Source of the DNA: Planctomycetota bacterium
GTDB taxonomy: Bacteria > Planctomycetota > Planctomycetia > Planctomycetales > Planctomycetaceae
Length of the DNA stretch: 64,000 bases
NCBI GenBank assembly: GCA_014584345.1
Contig: JACTNB010000021.1
Location: forward strand, 1 to 64,000
Direction of reading: 5' to 3'
Within the stretch, counting starts at the first letter, position 1, and each line of letters opens with the position of its first letter. Position numbers and translations under genes: made by a program. A model generated the notes under the pieces. It was not told where the DNA came from. It searched no databases and worked only from the letters and a program-made list of their open reading frames with translations. Shown here piece after piece: positions 51,589-62,412 of this stretch.

Positions 51589-52092
51589 TCATTTCGATTT
51601 TATGTCATACGGCACTTCAATCGGGGTGGATTCGACCGTCAGTTGATACTTGTGTACTTCCTGCACCCTGGCTAATTTCTCGGGCAAGGATTCCACTGCC
51701 CCCACATCGGCTGCGTTTGCACCTTCGGGGATGGGTTTTCCATCGGGCATCAGCAACCGAGAGAAGGTGACATAATAGCTGCCCGGTTCCAGACCATCGC
51801 TGTGAGAGTAGTCTTTGGCGATAAAATGTCCTGATTCGTCGGACACCGCATATCCACCTTTGCCCGACGTGCCTGATTGAGGAATGAAACTTAAGGTGAC
51901 ACCAGCCACCGGAGTCCCATCGATTGATATCGTTCCTGTCACGGGGACGAGTTTCTCTGGCACATACTTCTGGACTCCAGAGGAGCAGCCCGAGAAAGTC
52001 ACGCTCAACTGAAGTACGGCGGCCAGGAAGACACAATTTCCCATAGCAGGAAAGGGATTATAGATTTGCATTGGCGAGCGCCTGTTTTTCAT
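51589..52092 (-). CDS. Small lipoprotein with carboxypeptidase-regulatory-like domain
   Basis: A 167-residue lipoprotein from ATG 52092, kept because it gives the positively charged start MKNRRSPMQ; ATG 52071 is an alternative. The hydrophobic segment VFLAAVLQLSVTFSGC ends in a lipobox (Cys36). The mature domain, KLVPVTGTISIDGTPVAGVT, is the same Ig/transthyretin-like fold as the lipoprotein at 48656-49105. It lies between DUF1559 copies 3 and 2 and follows a hairpin, mirroring the arrangement around copy 1. Function unknown; it may tether or assemble the pseudopilin-like neighbours. Confidence 0.83.
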   Translation of the reverse strand: MKNRRSPMQIYNPFPAMGNCVFLAAVLQLSVTFSGCSSGVQKYVPEKLVPVTGTISIDGTPVAGVTLSFIPQSGTSGKGGYAVSDESGHFIAKDYSHSDGLEPGSYYVTFSRLLMPDGKPIPEGANAADVGAVESLPEKLARVQEVHKYQLTVESTPIEVPYDIKSK

Positions 52093-52150
52093 TACTTTGT
52101 ATTTAGTCTAATTCCGATCAGGTACAGATCCACATTGATCCTCTGTGTAC

Positions 52151-52186
52151 CGCGAGGGATGCAGGTACGTTCTTGCATCCCTCGCG
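52151..52186 (-). terminator. Hairpin after third DUF1559 gene
   Basis: A perfect 13-bp stem (cgcgagggatgca / tgcatccctcgcg) with a ten-base loop, 11 bases past the DUF1559 stop. No T-run follows on the minus strand, so attenuation or mRNA 3' end protection is as likely as full termination. Confidence 0.65.
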
Positions 52187-52196
52187 TGTACGGGGA

Positions 52197-53192
52197 TTAG
52201 AATTCTCCCAGTACCTGCCCATCGGATATTCTCTGCAAATAAGTTCTGGTGGTTGCATTCACGTTCTCGCTGAGAAACCGGACGGCTCCGTCAGCCAGCA
52301 GAATTTGAATCCCTCCCTGATGCAAGCTTCCAGGCTCGCCCCATTCTCCATTGCGGCCATATTGGTACTGCGCATTGGGCGGTGTTCGCCAGGAACAGCA
52401 GAGGAAGTTGTTGATCCCGCGAGAGGCAGCGAGGTTGATCCCTTGTCCCACGTGCGAAGAACAAGACCAGGATTGCGTTCTCCCATCGTCGACCTCCAGC
52501 GTTGTCTCAACCACGGCAACCGTATTTGAGGTCCCGTCCACAATGTCTTTCATTTGACAAAAAGCGTTGAGGCCAAACATCGCTCGGGATGAAATGCCAT
52601 AACTTCCCCAGAAGGTCCCCCCATTGCCGGAGTTAACGCTGAAGCCATAATTGGAACGGTAAGCATTGGCCACCCCACATCCGTAAGTCCCATCCGCCCC
52701 CGTGTAGACCTTGCCTCCATTGTCGGAGGGGCACAGGTACACTTCCACGCGATTGCGAGAGAGATTCAGGTTGGTGTTGATTGCGGGGTCAGTCCCACCG
52801 GCAACAGTCCCTCCGCTGGCATTGCGAATACCCGTCGCCCAGCTAAAGTTGTATTGGTCATATAATGCCCCCTGTTCAATATAAGGCAGCAACAAGACCC
52901 AGCCGGAGTGGTTGAGCACATTCGTGCCCGAGGGGGTTCCTGCATTCGAAGAGGCATGGGCGGTACTGTATGGAAATACGTTGTGCGTATCGTGGTAATT
53001 GTGCAGTGCCAGGCCGATTTGTTTCAGGTTGTTCTTGCAGGCTGAACGGCGGGCCGCTTCGCGTGCCTGTTGCACCGCTGGCAGCAGCAGAGCCACCAGG
53101 ATGGCGATGATTGCTATCACCACCAGAAGTTCGATCAGCGTGAACGCCCGGGGCGTCTCGCGGGGATGGGTTTTTGGTCTCTGCATTCTCAT
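52197..53192 (-). CDS. DUF1559 major-pilin-like protein, copy 3
   Basis: A 331-residue protein. ATG 53192 is chosen: CAGGAG lies eight bases upstream and the prepilin motif follows (ETPRAFTLIELLVVIAIIAI). The longer frame to 53327 adds 45 residues that do not resemble a pilin leader. The DUF1559 domain is shorter than in copies 1-2 (LHNYHDTHNVFPYS; DGQVLGEF at the end). It is the first gene of the local cluster in transcription order: copy 3, lipoprotein, copy 2, copy 1, lipoprotein, each separated by hairpins or short gaps. Confidence 0.93.
   Translation of the reverse strand: MRMQRPKTHPRETPRAFTLIELLVVIAIIAILVALLLPAVQQAREAARRSACKNNLKQIGLALHNYHDTHNVFPYSTAHASSNAGTPSGTNVLNHSGWVLLLPYIEQGALYDQYNFSWATGIRNASGGTVAGGTDPAINTNLNLSRNRVEVYLCPSDNGGKVYTGADGTYGCGVANAYRSNYGFSVNSGNGGTFWGSYGISSRAMFGLNAFCQMKDIVDGTSNTVAVVETTLEVDDGRTQSWSCSSHVGQGINLAASRGINNFLCCSWRTPPNAQYQYGRNGEWGEPGSLHQGGIQILLADGAVRFLSENVNATTRTYLQRISDGQVLGEF
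52999..53140. repeat. ~140-bp DNA block near-identical to copy 2
   Basis: Partner of the block at 51239-51380; contains the 47-base core at 53080-53126 found in all three clustered DUF1559 genes. Confidence 0.7.
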
Positions 53193-53714
53193 GACGCTTT
53201 CTCCTGATGGTATGGAAATAAGAAGGGACATGGATTCACGAGAGAAGTACAACCATAAGTTTTTCTCACAGCGAGACCGCCAATGACGCATGCACATTGA
53301 ATGGCAAGTAAAGATCGCAAAAACCATTCCATTCGAATGGCAACCTGCAAAGTTCGCGAGTGGAATCGGAGATCTGCGGAATTGCGTGATTTTTCAGGCC
53401 AAAGTTAGCCGAAACGTCTTCACCCCCTTCAAAATTGGAGTTAAGGATCGCATCCAATAAATTCGCGAGAAATACCAGTTGTTCGAGAAATTTATGCAGA
53501 ATTGCCCATTGCTTAGGCAGTGCCGGATAGAATGGAGAAATTTCCTTGAGATTGCTCGTGTCCTGAAGAACTCAGTATTGAAATATCACGAATCATCAAA
53601 TTACCCTGATTTGTTTGGGCCGTCAACATCCATTCCCTTGGCGAACAAAAATTTCCTCGTGATAATGTCACCTGTCTGCTCCCCTGATTTCTCCCCCATG
53701 GATACCCCCAGATT
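53193..53714. promoter_or_regulatory. Divergent spacer between DUF1559 cluster and ABC-F gene
   Basis: About 520 bases, locally AT-rich around 53270-53650. Promoters of the cluster (-) and of the ABC-F gene (+) should lie here. No recognisable gene or operator was found. Confidence 0.4.
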
Positions 53715-55517
53715 ATGTCGCTGCTGAGCCTCAAGGCTGTTTCTTTTACTTTTGAACATCCGCCGCTGCTCGATTCCCTCGATCTGGAAATTGGCCCCGG
53801 CGAAAAAATTGGACTGCTCGGACGCAATGGCGCGGGCAAATCAACCCTGTTGAAACTCCTGGCGGGCGAACTGCAGCCCGATTCCGGCCAACTTCGCCGC
53901 CAGGAGGGCGTGCGCGTTGCCCGGTTGCTGCAGGAGGTTCCCGCAGATACAGTCGGCACGGTCGCCGAAGTGGTTGCCCGGGGATGTCTCCCGCAAGACG
54001 AGGAGCACGGCGGAGACTGGGAATCGCAGCATCAGGTCGAAAAAATACTCAGCCGCATGAGCCTGCCGGGGGAAACCGAGTTCGCCACGCTCTCGTCTGG
54101 CATGAAACGTCGTGTGTTGCTGGCCCAGGCCCTGGTGGAACAACCGGAGATCCTGCTCCTCGACGAACCGACGAACCACCTCGACATCGAATCCATCCGC
54201 TGGCTGGAAAACTTCCTGAAGGGATACGAGGGAACCCTGATCTTCATCACCCACGACCGCGTTTTTCTCCAGGCCCTGGCGACCCGCATTCTCGAAATCG
54301 ATCGGGGCCGCGTGTTCGACTGGGCCTGTGATTACCAGACTTTCCTCGATCGCAAGCAGCAATGGCTCGACGCGGAAGAAAAACAGAATGCCCTGTTTGA
54401 TAAAAAACTGGCCGAGGAGGAACGCTGGATCCGCCAGGGTATCAAGGCCCGCCGTACACGCAATGAAGGCCGTGTCCGTGCCCTCAAGCAACTGCGCAGG
54501 GAAAGAGCCGAACGCCGCGACAGGCAGGGAAATGTGAAGTTGCTCGCCCAGGAATCCGAACGCTCGGGGCAGCTCGTGCTGGAAGCCAATCATGTTTCCT
54601 TCTCCTACGGAGATCGCCCCATCATCCGCGATTTTTCCACGCTGGTCACCCGGGGCGAAAAAATCGGCTTGATCGGACCCAATGGCGCCGGGAAATCGAC
54701 GCTGCTGAAAATCCTGCTGGGACAACTCCCCCCCGATTCCGGAACGATTCGTCAGGGAACGAAACTCAACATCCTCTATTTCGATCAATTGCGCGAGCAG
54801 ATCGACGAGGAAAAAACCGTGGTGGAAAATGTTGGCGAAGGGCAGACCACGCTCCTCATCAACGGCAAGCAAAAGCATATATACGGTTACCTGCAGGATT
54901 TCCTGTTCACGCCCGAGCGGGCACGTCGCCCCGCGCGATACCTCTCGGGAGGCGAACGCAACCGCATGCTGCTGGCTCGTCTCCTCAAGCGGGAATCCAA
55001 TCTACTCGTTCTCGACGAACCGACGAACGACCTCGACGCTGAAACCATGGAACTGCTGGAAGAACTGCTGATCGATTACGCCGGGACCATCTTTCTGGTC
55101 AGTCACGACCGGGCGTTTCTCGACAATGTCACCACCAGCATCCTGGCATTCGAGGGCGACGGCGTGGTGCGCGAATACGACGGCGGCTATGACGATTACG
55201 CCCGCCAGCAACAACAGCGCGAGGAACAGGTGGCTCGCGAGGAGAAAAAAGCCGCCAAGGCAACTTCCGCCGCGTTGAGCGCGCCCGCCCGGGCTACGCT
55301 GACATACAAGGAGCAAATCGAGCTGGAAAAACTGCCTCCGCAAATCGAGAAACTCGAACTCGAACAAGCCGAGTTGCACGACAAGATCAGTCAGCCGGAA
55401 TTCTACGAGTCGGCTCCCCCCGCGCGCGAGGCGGTGTTTGCCCAGCTTCAGGAACTCGAAGCCAAACTGGCCAGGATGTTCGCCCGCTGGGAAGAACTCG
55501 AAGCCAGGCAGGCTTGA
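53715..55517 (+). CDS. uup: Uup-type ABC-F ATPase
   Basis: A 600-residue soluble protein with two ABC nucleotide-binding domains. First: Walker A GRNGAGKST, signature LSSGMKRRVLLAQAL, Walker B LLLDEPTNHLD. Second: GPNGAGKST, LSGGERNRMLLARLL, LVLDEPTNDLD. The linker (about 240-290; RWIRQGIKARRTRNEGRVRA) is the ABC-F signature arm. The C-terminal ~90 residues form the basic coiled coil typical of Uup. There are no membrane helices, so it is not a transporter; ABC-F proteins bind the ribosome E site and resolve stalled or antibiotic-arrested translation, and Uup also affects transposon excision in Escherichia coli. Single gene with a shared terminator at 55546-55580. Confidence 0.93.
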   Translation: MSLLSLKAVSFTFEHPPLLDSLDLEIGPGEKIGLLGRNGAGKSTLLKLLAGELQPDSGQLRRQEGVRVARLLQEVPADTVGTVAEVVARGCLPQDEEHGGDWESQHQVEKILSRMSLPGETEFATLSSGMKRRVLLAQALVEQPEILLLDEPTNHLDIESIRWLENFLKGYEGTLIFITHDRVFLQALATRILEIDRGRVFDWACDYQTFLDRKQQWLDAEEKQNALFDKKLAEEERWIRQGIKARRTRNEGRVRALKQLRRERAERRDRQGNVKLLAQESERSGQLVLEANHVSFSYGDRPIIRDFSTLVTRGEKIGLIGPNGAGKSTLLKILLGQLPPDSGTIRQGTKLNILYFDQLREQIDEEKTVVENVGEGQTTLLINGKQKHIYGYLQDFLFTPERARRPARYLSGGERNRMLLARLLKRESNLLVLDEPTNDLDAETMELLEELLIDYAGTIFLVSHDRAFLDNVTTSILAFEGDGVVREYDGGYDDYARQQQQREEQVAREEKKAAKATSAALSAPARATLTYKEQIELEKLPPQIEKLELEQAELHDKISQPEFYESAPPAREAVFAQLQELEAKLARMFARWEELEARQA

Positions 55518-55545
55518 ACGCGGTATTCCCCGCCGCACATAAAAC

Positions 55546-55580
55546 AGCCAGCCCGCGGAACTGTTCCACGGGCTGGCTGA
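55546..55580. terminator. Bidirectional terminator between ABC-F and PPDK genes
   Basis: cagccagcccg pairs with cgggctggctg (11 bp), and an inner ggaa/ttcc stem extends it. ATTTTCTT follows on the plus strand and TTTTAT on the minus strand, so it can end transcripts from both converging genes. Confidence 0.85.
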
Positions 55581-55611
55581 TTTTCTTCAACAAATCACTC
55601 GCGTTGCAGTA

Positions 55612-58626
<3,015 letters not shown>

Positions 58627-59205
58627 ATGAATCCGCCGGTCCTCTCTACAGTCACACGCTTGTTTAGCGTCCCGCTTCTGCTGTGGCTGCTGGCATCATT
58701 CTCGGCGACCCCCGCTTTCAGGCACACGCACGAGGGAGGGCATACTGCTCACTCCCATGCACACCCGCATGCGACAGGACATACACACGGCAACCAACAT
58801 CGCCACTCACACTCCGACGCCAGCCATGTCCACGTGATGATTCTGGGGTGGGAACTGACGCTCCCCGATTTCTTTTCCTCGCTCGAACCCTCGTCTGCCG
58901 GCATCGCCGTGAATCCATCCCGGAGCGTTGGCGATTCTCGAAGTCCTGCCCGCTTGCCTTCGGTCCATCAGACCGAACACGCCCGGGAAGTGGAACTGTG
59001 GCCCTCGCTTGCCACGGGGCAATTCGTCCGTTGGGTCATCGAGTTACGTTTGCTTCCCATCATCCCGCCCGGCTCCGGGGCGACCGAACACGGGACGCGC
59101 TCGGTGTTTTCCGGGGAGACGCGATATCATTCTCGAGATCGCGATGCCCCCACGCTACCTCCGCCAGAGTCGCAGGCCAGAAGACACTCATCGAACTTTG
59201 TATGA
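58627..59205 (+). CDS. Exported histidine-rich protein, putative metal binding
   Basis: A 192-residue protein with a signal peptide (LFSVPLLLWLLASFSATPAF). The next ~40 residues are strongly His-rich (HTHEGGHTAHSHAHPHATGH, then THGNQHRHSHSDASHVHV), about 16 His, which would bind Zn, Ni, Co or Cu. The rest is a variable, Ser/Pro/Glu-rich region with no known fold. Such His-rich regions occur in periplasmic metal chaperones and near ZIP, CDF or Ni uptake proteins, but no metal transporter is adjacent. A buffer or sensor role is plausible. It lies upstream of the fourth DUF1559 gene in the same direction. Confidence 0.75.
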   Translation: MNPPVLSTVTRLFSVPLLLWLLASFSATPAFRHTHEGGHTAHSHAHPHATGHTHGNQHRHSHSDASHVHVMILGWELTLPDFFSSLEPSSAGIAVNPSRSVGDSRSPARLPSVHQTEHAREVELWPSLATGQFVRWVIELRLLPIIPPGSGATEHGTRSVFSGETRYHSRDRDAPTLPPPESQARRHSSNFV

Positions 59206-59417
59206 GCTTCGGTGACCCTCTGCTTTCTCCTCCCCATGCAGGAATTTTCATGAGCAAATTCCCTGCGTGATTCGCGATTGTGCCGCGCATGTATCCGGTG
59301 ATCCAGGCAGGTGTGGCGGCATCGGCGCGTCACGGCAGGTTCGACCGCTCAGAAACGTTCCCCCACCGCGGGCATGTTTGCACGCCGCAACGGCCTGCCT
59401 GTTTTCTGGAGTCGATA
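59206..59417. other. Short spacer
   Basis: About 210 bases between the His-rich and DUF1559 genes; no element recognised. Confidence 0.35.
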
Positions 59418-60350
59418 ATGTTTCCGAAAATTAAAAACGTGAACCGGGCGTCCGGTTTTACGCTGATCGAGTTATTGGTTGTCATTGCAATTATTGCGGT
59501 ACTCGTTGCCTTGTTGCTCCCCGCAGTGCAACAGGCCAGGGAGGCCGCTCGTCGTTCCGCCTGCAAGAACAATCTCAAGCAACTGGGACTGGCCTTGCAT
59601 AATTACGAAGCCACCTTTTCTACTCTCCCCCCGGGGTATCTCCATGCCTTTGGGGCTTCCCTGGATGCCAACCAGATGGGGTTCGGCTGGGGAGCCATGC
59701 TGTTACCCCAACTTGAGCAATCTGCTCTCTACGAGTCCTTTAACTTCAATGTACCCGTGTTTCATGCCGCCAACCGTGTCACGCGGGAAAAGCACTTGAC
59801 GGTCTTCCTGTGTCCCTCCGATCCCTTCTCGGATGGGAATTATGTGGTTCGCGACGATACCGTCTCTCCAATTGAGCAATATGCCGCCGCTACATACGCG
59901 GCAAACTGGGGCCCCGCAAACGCCAGCGTCAACCTGGATGATACGCCGTTGCAAAGCCAGGGAGTGTTTTATCGCAACAGCCGATCGCGTTTTCGCGATA
60001 TTGTAGATGGCTTGTCGAATACCCTCGCACTGGGAGAAAGGCACAATGGGCCGTTGCCCACGCTTACTCCCTCCCCGGGAGGTCACGCCAAGTACGAAAA
60101 CACCTGGGTGGGCGCGGTTCGGGACGTAGACGATCTCGAAGATGACCATGGTCACATGGTACTGTTCGAAACCCAGTTTCGCCCCAATGAGCTGGATGGT
60201 GACGACAAGGGGCTCGCCGCGCCGCATCGGGGGATGTGCCAATTCACGCTCTGCGATGGCTCGGTTCGTGCCATCAGCGAGAATATAGATGCCAACTTGT
60301 ATAACGCACTCGGCACCCGCGCGGGAAATGAGGTGCTAGGAGAATTCTGA
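59418..60350 (+). CDS. DUF1559 major-pilin-like protein, copy 4
   Basis: A 310-residue protein. ATG 59418 is chosen; GGAG lies seven bases upstream and the pilin leader (MFPKIKNVNRASGFTLIELL) begins at once, while the frame to 59280 adds unrelated residues. The same helix and LLPAVQQAREAARRSACKNN follow, and the C-terminus reads AISENIDANLYNALGTRAGN...EVLGEF. At the DNA level it is clearly diverged from copies 1-3, so it was not part of the recent homogenisation. It is a separate transcription unit ending at the hairpin 60369-60399. Confidence 0.92.
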   Translation: MFPKIKNVNRASGFTLIELLVVIAIIAVLVALLLPAVQQAREAARRSACKNNLKQLGLALHNYEATFSTLPPGYLHAFGASLDANQMGFGWGAMLLPQLEQSALYESFNFNVPVFHAANRVTREKHLTVFLCPSDPFSDGNYVVRDDTVSPIEQYAAATYAANWGPANASVNLDDTPLQSQGVFYRNSRSRFRDIVDGLSNTLALGERHNGPLPTLTPSPGGHAKYENTWVGAVRDVDDLEDDHGHMVLFETQFRPNELDGDDKGLAAPHRGMCQFTLCDGSVRAISENIDANLYNALGTRAGNEVLGEF

Positions 60351-60368
60351 CCCGCGGCAGGGCGTTTG

Positions 60369-60399
60369 GGGACTCTTCCTGCCATAACGGAAGAGTCCC
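60369..60399 (+). terminator. Hairpin after fourth DUF1559 gene
   Basis: gggactcttcc pairs perfectly with ggaagagtccc (11 bp) around a nine-base loop, 19 bases past the stop. No T-run follows. It probably ends or stabilises the DUF1559 transcript, and it converges with gatC. Confidence 0.65.
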
Positions 60400-60610
60400 G
60401 CTTGCCGGAATGATCGCGGAATTTCGCACGCACCGTTGTCGCGTCCCGCGTATCCGAGCCTTTGGGCGCTACCCGCGGGTTTTCAAGAATCCGTCTGCCG
60501 TCACTCGATGCTGGCGTGTGTGGCTCGGAGTCGCGGTCGCGGCTAATTCGTCGAAGCCTGCAATCCTGCTTGATGACCCAGACGGAAAACCCTGGTCAAT
60601 CGCGGGAAAC

Positions 60611-60910
60611 CTATTCCCCACCTTCCAGAATGGCGGGAACAATAAAGTATTTCCCGTCGGTTTTGGGGGCATTTTTCAGGGCGAGTTCGCGCGGCAACAT
60701 CTCCGTCGGCTCATCTTCCCGGAAAACGTTGACCAACTCGAGGGGATGGGCCAGCGGTTCGACCCCTTCCGTGTTCACTTCGCCCAGGATTTCGACATAG
60801 TCCAGAATGCTGCTCAGTTGGGTAGCTACCGCCTCCAGGGCTCCCGGTGCTATCTCCAATTGAGCCAGTTCGGCTACTTTGCGGACATCGTCGGGGGTCA
60901 GGTGAGACAT
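60611..60910 (-). CDS. gatC: Aspartyl/glutamyl-tRNA(Asn/Gln) amidotransferase subunit C
   Basis: A 99-residue protein; ATG 60910 (MSHLTPDDVRKVAELAQLEI) matches the family start, whereas an in-frame GTG at 60928 adds six residues. ILDYVEILGEVNTEGVEPLA is the conserved central segment. GatC stabilises the GatAB amidotransferase, which converts Glu-tRNA(Gln) and Asp-tRNA(Asn) to the correct amide forms in the cytoplasm. gatA and gatB are not adjacent in the window, which is common outside model organisms. The gene follows rpmB in the same direction with an 83-base gap. Confidence 0.9.
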   Translation of the reverse strand: MSHLTPDDVRKVAELAQLEIAPGALEAVATQLSSILDYVEILGEVNTEGVEPLAHPLELVNVFREDEPTEMLPRELALKNAPKTDGKYFIVPAILEGGE

Positions 60911-60993
60911 GGGCTCTGTTGCTGTCACTAGATCTGGAAACGACAGCAGGCAGTCGTGGGACTGCCTGCAAACTTAAGAAATGCCGAACAGCA

Positions 60994-61296
60994 TCACCCC
61001 TCGACTTCCGGAAGGGTGAAAGGCTCGCGCACGATGGGCTTCTGAATCATGCCCGCACGAATCATGCTGACGGGTACCCAGCGGCGGACAACCTTGCCAT
61101 CTTCCATCAGGCGAACCCGCTGCAGATTCTTGCGGAAGTACCGTTTGGTGATGCCCGTCGTTTTGCGACCGTTACCACCCAGGTATTTGGGTTTACCACG
61201 CTCGCACAGGCTATTGCCCACAGCTGGTTTGTTGTCGCCGTACAACGCAATCAGACGATCACGTTTGGCGTGTTTGCATTTTTTGTGTGTACTCAT
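60994..61296 (-). CDS. rpmB: 50S ribosomal protein L28
   Basis: A 100-residue protein. CERGKPKYLGGNGRKTTGIT and RYFRKNLQRVRLMEDGKVVR match the L28 core (CExxGKKPxxGN..., then RxFxPNLQxVRVxxDGKxxR). It has a basic N-terminal extension of about 30 residues (MSTHKKCKHAKRDRLIALYG) and a C-terminal tail beyond the usual ~65-residue bacterial protein. L28 is part of the large ribosomal subunit. The start ATG 61296 is the only reasonable one. The following gatC gene is in the same direction, an arrangement linking translation functions. Confidence 0.8.
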   Translation of the reverse strand: MSTHKKCKHAKRDRLIALYGDNKPAVGNSLCERGKPKYLGGNGRKTTGITKRYFRKNLQRVRLMEDGKVVRRWVPVSMIRAGMIQKPIVREPFTLPEVEG

Positions 61297-61764
61297 GTTA
61301 ACATCCTTCGCGGTAATTTTGCCCCGATTCCTGCGGGCGAGACGTTCCTTCCTTCGGAAAAACGCAAATATAGACCCTCTTCGAAATTTATCAAGTCAGA
61401 ATCCGCATGGAATTCGCCCGCAAGGGCCGGAATTGCTGGATTTACATCAAGTCGGCCCTCCACGTGCCGTTTCTGCAATTGCCCCACTCCTATTGTAAAA
61501 GGTACACCCGCGAAACGGCTCTGCCGAAACGTCTTAAAAATTTCCTGACGCCGTAACTTATTGATGCGAAAGTGGATGAGGCGTTATGTGTAGTCAAGGC
61601 GGTGGGCTTCGCGGGGTTTGGCACGCCGACTGCATTACACAAAATCATCATCGGCAAGGCACTTCGCCAAGCCGGTTAATTCAGAAAGCCTGAGACACTT
61701 TCTGAGTCTGACGAGAGACGAATTTCACAACAGGCCAATCAGGCCATCGAAAAGGAGACGAACG
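61297..61764. promoter_or_regulatory. Divergent spacer between rpmB and csrA
   Basis: About 470 bases. A weak promoter-like pair, TTGATG at 61561-61566 and TATGTG at 61585-61590, lies upstream of csrA with an 18-base spacer. The csrA frame stays open upstream to 61618, but that extension is not conserved-looking. No RNA gene was recognised. Confidence 0.3.
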
Positions 61765-62103
61765 ATGTTAGTCCTCACTCGCAAAAAGTCACAACTGATC
61801 CAAATTGGCGACAATATTGTTATCAAGGTGATACGTACCGGCCCCGGCACCGTCAAGCTGGGGATTGATGCCCCCAGCCATGTCCGGGTGATGCGTGGCG
61901 AACTCGATGAAAAGCTGACGCGGCACTACGAAAGCACGGATTCTCTCGAGCCCGGTGAACAGGAACCCCGATCGGAATCTCGCGGCGGAAGAGTGAAAGC
62001 AGTCGAGTTGGCCACGACCGAATGCCGTCGCGCGGAGTTAGTCGAAGAAGAAGAGCCTGTCAGTCATCTATCCAGGCGTAAAACGCGGGGATGCGTGGCC
62101 TGA
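61765..62103 (+). CDS. csrA: CsrA carbon storage regulator with C-terminal extension
   Basis: A 112-residue protein. AAAGGAGACGAACG upstream of ATG 61765 gives an excellent ribosome binding site. Residues 1-60 are canonical CsrA: MLVLTRKKSQLIQIGDNIVI with L4 and R6, then GIDAPSHVRVMRGEL with the RNA-contacting R44. Canonical CsrA is about 60-70 residues, so this one has an extra ~45-residue acidic/basic tail (about 65-112; EPGEQEPRSESRGG..., ELVEEEEPVSHLSRRKTRG). CsrA binds GGA-containing mRNA hairpins and changes translation or stability. Planctomycete CsrA proteins often have such extensions; their role is unknown. Confidence 0.92.
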   Translation: MLVLTRKKSQLIQIGDNIVIKVIRTGPGTVKLGIDAPSHVRVMRGELDEKLTRHYESTDSLEPGEQEPRSESRGGRVKAVELATTECRRAELVEEEEPVSHLSRRKTRGCVA

Positions 62104-62146
62104 TTACGCAGTGGCCTGATTTTTTCACAGGTGTGTGCAGCTCCTC

Positions 62147-62264
62147 CAATCTGACCGGGATTCCTTCGGTTTTTTGCCTTCCCGCGGCAACCGCCGACGA
62201 TTCCCGACCCGAATCTGCTTCTTTCCGGCAAGACTCTTTGCGGAAGGAACTCCCGGTCAGATTG
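62147..62264. repeat. Long inverted repeat downstream of csrA
   Basis: caatctgaccggga (62147-62160) pairs perfectly with tcccggtcagattg (62251-62264); a further seven bases (ttccttc / gaaggaa) pair with one inserted base. The ~90-base interior can form smaller stems. On the minus strand it contains about five GGA triplets. It could be a structured RNA, an extended 3' UTR of csrA or a terminator-like element. Confidence 0.55.
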
Positions 62265-62412
62265 CTGCACCACCTTTTTTCTTGCGCCTCCGCGAAGTAT
62301 TGACTCCCCGGTCCTGATCCGATGATCTCCTCGGTCGCATTGCGGGCCAGGCAGGCTTCGGGATAAGCTGGGTGCAGATTCTCAGCCGCCCTAGCCGTCC
62401 GTGGAGTCCCCC

